Assembly: GCA_001599975.1 (NCBI GenBank)
Contig: BCIO01000006.1
Span: forward strand, 429,587 to 493,586
Source of the DNA: Cystobasidiopsis lactophilus
Lineage: Eukaryota > Basidiomycota > Agaricostilbomycetes > Agaricostilbales > Chionosphaeraceae
Direction of reading: 5' to 3'
Length of the DNA: 64,000 nt
This document shows, piece by piece, positions 57,401-64,000 of the stretch. The position numbers were made by a program, and so were the translations under genes. The notes beneath the pieces were generated by a model. It was not told where the DNA came from. It did not search any database and saw only the letters and a list, made by a program, of their open reading frames with translations. Position 1 is the stretch's first letter. Every line of letters starts with the position of its first letter.

Positions 57401-60400
57401 CACGATAGAAGATGGCCGCGTCTCTGACGACCTGGCTCTGACACCGGGCCAATGGCCGCCGCCAACTCGACCGCCTTCGCCCTTTCCTTCAACGCTGCTC
57501 TTCACTGAAGATGATTCAAACTTAACAAAGGGCAAGCGTGATGACGATGAGGAGGTCGTGGAAGGTTCCATCGGCTTTGCAGTCTACAAACGATACGCAA
57601 TGGCTGTCGGCACCAAAATTTGGCTGGTTATCATCGTGCTGCAGCTGTGTGTCCGAGGCAACATGTTCTTGTCTGACTATCTCGTTGTGAGTAAAGCCCC
57701 TGTCCACCAGCAGAATTTGCTCACTGGTAGTGTTAGAAAAAATGGGGCGAAGTAATGGCGATACCTGCCGTCTATCACATCCTTGCTGCTTCCTTCGGCA
57801 GTCCTCTCAACCACTGGGCCAAGCTTGACGGATTGCGAAGCTCGTCGGCCCGGTTTTTTCAGTGGCCGACGGCGGAGGACGGCCCGGATCCTTGGCTGAA
57901 AGCTTACGCTGCCATCAACCTTGCGCAAGCTGTCTTCAGGATTGCAATGGCGTCGAGCGTCTTCTACGGGGCGTACATAGCCGCACAGACGCTCTTCTCC
58001 GACCTACTGTACTCGATGATCCGGACCAAGTCTCGCTTCTTCGACAGAACGCCCACTGTACGTATAGGAACCTCGTACTCAGGATCTCCGAGACTCATCA
58101 AAGTCGTGACCAGGGTCGGATTCTGAACCGCTTTGGCGATGATTTCAATAAGATCGACGGCACCGTGGCATTCTCGTTCCTAGCCCTAATTTCCAACTTT
58201 ACCGCGATGTTAACTGGCATTCTGGTCGTTTCAACCATCATGCCGCCGTTTTTGGCGGCTGTATTCCTCCTTTTGCTTCTGGTTTGGAAGCTCTCTCGGC
58301 CTTGTGAGCAGCTGAGGCCGCTTATCCCTAGCTGTGGCGCTCATATTTCTTGTGAGCAGATGTGAGGTCGAGCCGAGCTCTGCGGCGTCTCGACGCCAAC
58401 TCTCGCTCGCCGATCTACAGCGGGTTTGGGGAGCTCTTGAACGGCATGTTGGTGACTTTACCTCTGCATGATTGGTTCACGGCTGAAGCTTTCGCAGAGC
58501 TGTGATTCGTGCCTTCGGGGCTGAACAGCGTTATCAAGAGCGAATGTACGCTCGAGTGGATGCACAAGTGAAGGTACGACGGCGGCCTCTTCAAAGGAAC
58601 TCTCCGCTGATCCTTAGCCTTCAGCTTGGCTGGACATATTCCATGGTCGGTTCCTCTTGGCGTCAGATTGAATTGGAAACGTTCTGAGATTACGACGCGT
58701 TTGGTCCAGGCCAACCGATGGCTGTTGTTCCGCTTCGACGCCCTTGGAGCGGCGATCAACGCTTTTACTTTCGTGCTGGCAATCGTGTCTGGCGTTTCTC
58801 AGGGCTGGGCGGCTGTTGCTATCGTCTTCGCTCAGAGCCTTGTCAACATCTGTCTATCGATGGTTCAAACTGTAGGTGGCGTCATTTAAGGGCTTCGGCT
58901 TGATCAACTCCCGAAGCTCACCCAAAATGTAGAGTGCCGTGCTGGGTGAGTGTCAGCTTGAAGCTCAACTCCAAGTACTGACGGTGATCCTCAGAGCTCG
59001 ACCTCAACAGCAGTACGTTGTCTCGCGAGGCGCAGATCTCAATGGCTCACCGCTCGATGCAGTTGAGCGAGTGGATCAATACATCAAGACCGAAAAAGAG
59101 CCTGCAGACATAGTGGAAGGTCACCGTCCAGCCCTATCGTGGCCTTCGCCTGACGGCTCGCTCTTCGTCTCTGATCTGCACGTGCGATATGACGAGAGCC
59201 TACCCGACGTGCGCACTGCTCCTATCGACACTTGACATTTTAAAACGCGACTCACATGTTGCAATACAGGTTTTGAAAGGCCTGACCTTCGACATCCGCC
59301 CTCGCGAAAAGGTGGCACTGGTCGGACGAACCGGCAAGTCCGCTAATGATTTTGGCTGCTTGCGAAATCTGACCCGAGCGTTCTTAGGCAGTGGCAAGTC
59401 GACATTCAGCCTTGCATTGCTGCGTTTTTTGGAAGCCCACCGTGGCTCCATCGTCCTCGACGGGATCGACGTCTCGACCATCGGGCTTAGTGATCTTCGA
59501 CGGAACATCGTGAGCTTTCTTGCGCTACAGAAGAGACAAAGGCTCTGATGTGAGCTCCAGACGGTCATGTCGCAAGACGCCGTTCTCTTCCAAGGCACCA
59601 TCAGAGAAAATTTGGACCCGTTCGGCGAGCACGACGATGCCGACCTTTGGGCAGTGTTGTCTCGTGCGTCTAGACAGCTTTTGTGGCCTATTCTTTTCCG
59701 AGCTGATCAAACAGCGATCCGCCAGAGTGCCAAATGATGGCAAGCTCGGCACCTGGTACAGCTAAACCGAGCCGCGTGCAATCCACCACCAACCTCCTGG
59801 TCCCTTCCAGTCACGAGAGTGACTCTGCGAACTCTTCAGCCACCGCCACTTTGGTGGGCGCCGAGGCGTCTCGTCGGGGCATCGCGACCCTGGGTAGGTC
59901 GTCCGCCGACCTGGACAATTTAGGCTCATCACTTGGCTATGCAGACGCCCTGGTGTCCGAGAATGGTCAAAACTTCTCGGCTGGCGAGCGCCAGCTGCTG
60001 GCTCTTGCTCGCGCTCTGCTTAGGCGACCCAAGGTCCTTCTCGTGCGTTCTTGGCGAGTTCTCCGTAGACGGTGCTGAGGCTTTGGCGGACAGATGGACG
60101 AGGCCAGCTCCTCCATCGACATCACCACGGATAATGTCATCCAGCAATTCGTCAAAGAGGCCTTTGCAGACGCTATGGTGATCACAGTGCGCAGACCTTT
60201 TTCTTGCCGTCGAATTCATCACGGTTGTAAGCTCAAGGGTCTCCTCAGATTGCTCATCGCTTGGCCACCATCATCGATTCAGATAGAGTTTTGGTTTTGG
60301 ACCAAGGCCACCTAGCCGAGTGTGAGTCATTTTCCAAGACTTGGACGTGCCAAGTACCAGGCTCAGAGATCGACAGTCGCCTCACCCAAAGAGTTGCTGG

Positions 60401-60501
60401 CTGCCAAGAAAGGACTGTTCTACCAACTCTGCTGCGACGCCGCGGACCGCGACCAGCTGTTCGCCGCTGTGGACGAGCCAGGGCCCATACCCACCTCATG
60501 A
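54421..60501 (+). CDS. ABCC-type (MRP/YOR1-like) ABC transporter
   Basis: Start at the ATG at 54421 ([20 protein letters not shown]), with extra N-terminal spans; stop TGA at 60499. TMD1 spans 55.0-56.5 kb. NBD1: Walker [10 protein letters not shown], signature [13 protein letters not shown], Walker B VVLLDD joined over an intron to VLAAVDTH (non-catalytic Asp, usual in ABCC NBD1). TMD2 is 57.6-58.9 kb. NBD2: Walker A GRTGSGKST, signature [19 protein letters not shown], Walker [12 protein letters not shown] with catalytic Glu, and the switch region [20 protein letters not shown]-terminus [20 protein letters not shown]. Members export conjugates and drugs at plasma or vacuolar membranes. One NBD2 intron has a GC donor (59334). 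Some TMD exon borders unresolved. Confidence 0.9.
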
Positions 60502-60645
60502 CTAGAGCACCTAAACGATTTCCCTTTGTTCGGTTGATACCACGCATACATAGTGCCAGTGCACGCTCTTAGACACGATTCCCCTGCAATCATGGCTCTC
60601 GAGGTCGCAAAAGCGAGAACAATTACAGAAGGGCTCGAGAACCCC

Positions 60646-62812
60646 TCAGTATGGAATCGTAGACAAGCTCGTCTTGAGCTTCTGCCTCCCTTCAACCACC
60701 AGCTGGTCAAAGTCGGCCAGCCGGCCTCTGAGGGCTTTCTCCGTCTTGGCCAGTTCCTCCTCGATGAGCTTGGCATACCAGTCTTTGAGGGTCAGCTGAA
60801 GCTCGGCGGGTGAGAGCTGAGCAGAGGCCGCCGCTGGTTTCGCAGGGGACGCCGCTTTTTGGGCGGCCAGCGCTTGCAAGGTGGGCAGGGCGGCATCGAT
60901 GTCCATCAAATCGGTGGCGGCAGGCGTTTGAGGCTCTTGGGGCTGTTCCTTTTCCTCGACTGACATCTCTTCCTCTTCTTCCTCGCCGAAATCGATCAAA
61001 GGAGCGACTTCGGGTTCGACTGCTGGGGGCAACGGAGGAGCGACGGGCGACGCTGGTGCCTCGGGTGGCGTCGGTGCGGACGTGGCCGTGTAGCCAAACT
61101 TCAACGGCGAAGCTCTGGCGGGTATTGGCGTTGGCTTGACTGGTGAAGCCGCCCGGAGGGATTCTTCCTCCTCGACAATGATGGACAAGTCCTGGGTGGA
61201 AGGGATGCCGGCGATGTGGAACGGGTCCTCGTCGAGGGGCACCTCCGGCAGGCTGGGCTGGAAGAACGAGTCGTCGCCGTCCATGGCTTGTGCGCCAGCC
61301 TCTTCTTCGCGCTCTTCGCCAGCTTCCGGCTCGACGTCAGAGTGGATGATCATCGATTCCTCCAAGCCCTTCTCTTCCACCGGCGTCATTTCGGGTGCCG
61401 TCTCGAACGAGTCGTCCTTGGGAGCCGGCGCTTTCAAGGCGGCCGCTCGGGCTTTCGGTGGCGGTGGCGGGGGCCTGGCGTCCAAGGCTGCCTGGTCGGC
61501 GGCCCTTTGGTCCACCTCCTCCTCTTCCCCTTCCTCCTCCTCGGGCACAGGGCGGACCGTCTTGGATGCAGTGCGCTTATGCTGCTTGGCAGAGGCGATG
61601 GGCCGGGCGCTCTTCTTGACTGGCGCGCTCTTGGGCGCTGGCAGCTCTGGTTCTGACGAGCCGTCGAGGTCGACGATCGGCCTGGCCGCTGGCGCCGACG
61701 CGGGGGCGCCCAAGAGGTAGGACGCCACATCGTAGCTGGACGCCGAGCCGACGCGGCCGGACCTGGTCAGGCGGGCCGACGAGCCGCTGAGGCCAGAGTC
61801 GGTGGAGGGCAGGGCCGAGGTGGAGGCGGCGAGGGACTTGAGGCGGGTGGTGCGCGTGGAGCGGGAGAGGGAGCCTTGGCTGGTGGATTTGGGAGGGATG
61901 ACGACCTCGATGGAGTCGTCGATGTCGGCCTGGGAGGAGAGGACTTGCACGGCGGGGATGGTGGCCTCGGCCGCTTTGGGTGCTTTCTTCTTGGGCGCCG
62001 CTCTGAATAATTGCAATGGTGTTCTGTCAGCTTATGATTGTGGAAGCAAAGGCAAAGAAAGAGGGCGCACTTTTTCTTAGGCGCCGACTTGGACTTTGTG
62101 GTGGCCTGCGACTGGACCTCCTCCCAGTCCTCCTCTTCAATAGCGGGCGCCTCTGCTTGTGCTGCGGGCGCCGTCCTTGACTGGGATGAGCTGAGGGAGC
62201 GGGTGAAGAAGTAGCAGTTGGGCGAGCGCTTGCGGTGTTCGTCACTGCCCAAAACGAGATCAAAACAAATGCCCCAAAACCAGGGCGAGGAGCTCACATC
62301 GGGCTGTCGTCCTTCTCCCAGCCGTCCAGCGCCAGCTCGCACCACGCGCAAGTCACCTGGTCGCTGCCAGCCGCGGCCGCGTCAAAGTAGAAGCCGGCGT
62401 TGGCGAAGGCGTCGACGGAGGGCCGCTCGCTGGCGTCCCACCACTTTTGCTTCTTGGCGCCGAACGTGTCCTTGCGCATCTTGACCAGCGTCTTGCCCTC
62501 GTCCAGCTCGAGCTCGAGCAGCCTGTGCTTGCCCGCCTTGAGCAAGGCGTACGGGCAGCCCTTCTTGGGGCCCGCCTTCTTGATGGTGTGCGCCACATGC
62601 TCCGACAGCGCGTCGTCCGTCGGGTCCCAGCCGTCGAGCGACTTGAGGCACAGGAAGCAGGTCGCCGAGTCCAGCGCGTCAAAGGCCGGGTTGTGATAAA
62701 AGCCAGCGGCGGCGAGCGCCTCTTTGGTGACCGAGTGCGGCGCTTTGTGCGGCCAGTCGGCAGTGAAGGACGCCAGGCGGCCTGCCAGGTGCTGATGTGA
62801 GCTCGCTGGCAT
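60646..62812 (-). CDS. BIR1: Survivin/Bir1-type protein with two BIR domains
   Basis: Start at the ATG at 62812 (MPASSHQHLAGRLASFTADW), stop at 60646 after LSTIPY. BIR1: AAAGFYHNPAFDALDSATCF with CFLC, then DGWDPTDDALSEHVAH and a later Cys. BIR2: FANAGFYFDAAAAGSDQVTC with CAWC, DGWEKDDSP joined to IDEHRKRSPNC. Both carry the C-x2-C..H..C zinc ligands. The ~600-residue remainder is charged and disordered (EEEDWEEVQS, EEEEEMSVEEKEQ), then a C-terminal helix (LTLKDWYAKLIEEELAKTEK). Yeast Bir1 has the same plan and acts in the chromosomal passenger complex with Aurora/Ipl1. First intron at 62297-~62250, a second near 62030-62070. Confidence 0.88.
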
Positions 62813-63205
62813 CGTGTGGGTTGCTGGATTGGGAGAAAGGGAGTGAAAACAACAAAGCTCGAGGGCGAATCTGGCGCGAGCTCGTGACAGGCTTGGGATC
62901 TGGCAATAGATTTGCCACCAAGAATTGCCGTGGGCCGTTTCAGCCGTGCTCCGAATGCAGTTTCCGGGTTGCAGTCGCATTCCACAAGTAGGGGATCACA
63001 ATGAAGGTCGTAGCCGAGCTCCCGGACTTGTACAATGGATTTCATAACTGGTCGGCCTCGGTGTGGCCTGCAACAACAACTCATACAAGGCCTTCTGCCA
63101 CGTCTCTACTTCTTGCTCTGGTCGTGCTTTCCATGACAGAATCAGCCGATGCGAGGACTGGGACAGGTGGATCTTGGCTAGCATGGCGACCAGTTCGAGC
63201 CTTCT
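62813..63205. other. Intergenic, BIR1 promoter
   Basis: An open frame on the - strand (62996-63184, HLSQSSHRLILSWKARPEQE) is protein-like and could be an extra 3' exon of the GT14 gene, but no junction is convincing. Confidence 0.3.
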
Positions 63206-64000
63206 TCAGGCCATGTGGGGCCGCGGTTGATCTGCTATCGCTTGATGCAGTGGCCAGTCATGGTCTGAATGCACAAAAACTTTAGACGAAGCATTTGGAT
63301 CGAGGAGAAGTAGAACTTGCACAAGGTGCTCCAGGCATTTGCCCTGGTCCGACTCCGCCACGAACTGACTCCACAACTCCGCGCTGGGGAACTTGCGCGC
63401 AAAGAGCACGTTGGGATTCGACATGGCCGCAAAGTCAGAGTCGTGCAGGATCCGCCCGTCCTTGCGGGGCCCAATGTAGATTGAGTCCACTTTTCTCTCG
63501 AGCCGCTGCTTGAACTCGGGGATGGAGGCGACCACGGTGGCCAGGAACTGCTCGTCGGAGGCGAACAGGAAGCGCCCGTAAGCGTCGAACAGGGAGAAGA
63601 CGGCGGGCGAGGAGAGGATGTATTCGACAAAGCCGCGGGAGTAGATGGCCCACTGCGAGGCCCATCCTGTCCGGAGGGTGTAGTATGACGGATCTGTCAC
63701 ACGACTCAACCCGAATTCTATCGGGAATCCTCGAGGAAGCTCACCTGACGGGTTGAGCGACCACCCAGCGGGAGCGAGCCTTTCGGAGAGCCACCGCGTC
63801 GGATGCGAAATTGCCCCTGGGACTTTGGAGGCGGAAAAGTGATCTAGGTTGACGTGGAAGTCGTGCCGCGGCGGCGAACCCTCGCCGAAGAAGTCGATGT
63901 GAGAGACGTGCGGCTGGAGGTCTTGCAGAGCCGCCTGGCACCGATCCACGCACTTGACAGGCATGGTGGAGCCCCCGATGACCACAACGTGGTCCCAGCA
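63206..64000 (-). CDS. GT14 (core-2/I-branching type) glycosyltransferase, partial
   Basis: Runs in from the right edge and ends at 63206 if no further exon exists. An intron lies at 63744-63694. Readings: GGSTMPVKCVDRCQAALQDL, WLSERLAPAGWSL, YYTLRTGWASQWAIYSRGFV, LFASDEQFLATVVASIPEF, RILHDSDFAAMSNPNVLF and ARKFPSAELWSQF. The pattern SGSQWWxLSRxFVEY ... DEQFLATV followed by NPNVLFARKF is that of the branching enzyme / xylosyltransferase superfamily (PF02485). These are Golgi type II membrane enzymes; the fungal acceptor is unknown. The 5' part with the membrane anchor is outside the window. Confidence 0.75.
   Translation of the reverse strand, partial: CWDHVVVIGGSTMPVKCVDRCQAALQDLQPHVSHIDFFGEGSPPRHDFHVNLDHFSASKVPGAISHPTRWLSERLAPAGWSLNPSGELPRGFPIEFGLSRVTDPSYYTLRTGWASQWAIYSRGFVEYILSSPAVFSLFDAYGRFLFASDEQFLATVVASIPEFKQRLERKVDSIYIGPRKDGRILHDSDFAAMSNPNVLFARKFPSAELWSQFVAESDQGKCLEHLVQVLLLLDPNASSKVFVHSDHDWPLHQAIADQPRPHMA

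Noticed and set aside
62996-63184. Extra 3' exon of the GT14 gene
   Set aside because: The upstream exon already ends in an in-frame stop and no donor/acceptor pair gave a family-like join.

Overview
The window is nuclear DNA of a filamentous or yeast-like basidiomycete fungus. The evidence is very dense, short spliceosomal introns (about 45-70 nt), fungal-specific families (CFT1, FTP105/HID1, GRG1/CCG-1, ArAE/DUF2421 transporters, a Dal5-type MFS, Sec14) and packed genes on both strands. Donor sites are often GTGCGY, GTTCGT or GTGAGY, which reminds me of Pucciniomycotina (Microbotryomycetes-like yeasts); that placement is inference. I saw no transposons, tRNAs, rRNAs or CRISPR arrays. One ambiguous base (N) lies at 934. 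Most gene models below were built by hand-joining exons; where exon lengths sum to a multiple of three and the joined protein matches its family, the model is strong.

Layout. 1-6.2 kb: partial F-box/LRR gene, NECAP endocytic adaptor, the 59-residue TMA7 protein spread over eight exons, a secreted protein built from CX6C cysteine pairs, and SDH2 (complex II iron-sulfur subunit). 6.5-9.2 kb: three small single-span membrane proteins, each with a PPxY motif; the last two are tandem paralogues sharing an intron position and phase. 9.5-13.2 kb: a fungal CCCH zinc-finger protein with a DGDG-type N-terminal domain, and an NmrA-like reductase. 14.3-21.7 kb: HID1/FTP105, a GRG1-type stress protein with CRE-like promoter sites, a small acidic protein, a classical protein tyrosine phosphatase and a PhzF-family isomerase. 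21.8-30.8 kb: CFT1 (CPSF160) and a large ArAE-type transporter. 31.3-44.6 kb: a secreted Cys-rich protein, a surface glycoprotein with a cytoplasmic LPPMY tail, a TBC Rab-GAP, Sec14, a triosephosphate-isomerase-like protein, an unknown 219-residue protein and a mucin-like single-span protein. 44.9-49 kb: a divergently transcribed pair, a 2-oxoglutarate dioxygenase and a Dal5-type MFS permease. 49.2-64 kb: ankyrin protein, DUF4336 protein, a secreted Ala/Pro/Ser-rich repeat protein, an ABCC transporter, a two-BIR survivin/Bir1 protein and a partial GT14 glycosyltransferase.

Themes. Several genes are cut into micro-exons (13-35 nt). Three GC-AG introns are well supported. One intron of the MFS gene is a tandem duplication of a complete 53-nt intron. 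The most system-like feature is the set of four membrane proteins carrying cytoplasmic PPxY motifs, three of them clustered, which suggests a locally expanded family of membrane adaptors for an Rsp5/NEDD4-type ubiquitin ligase (inference).
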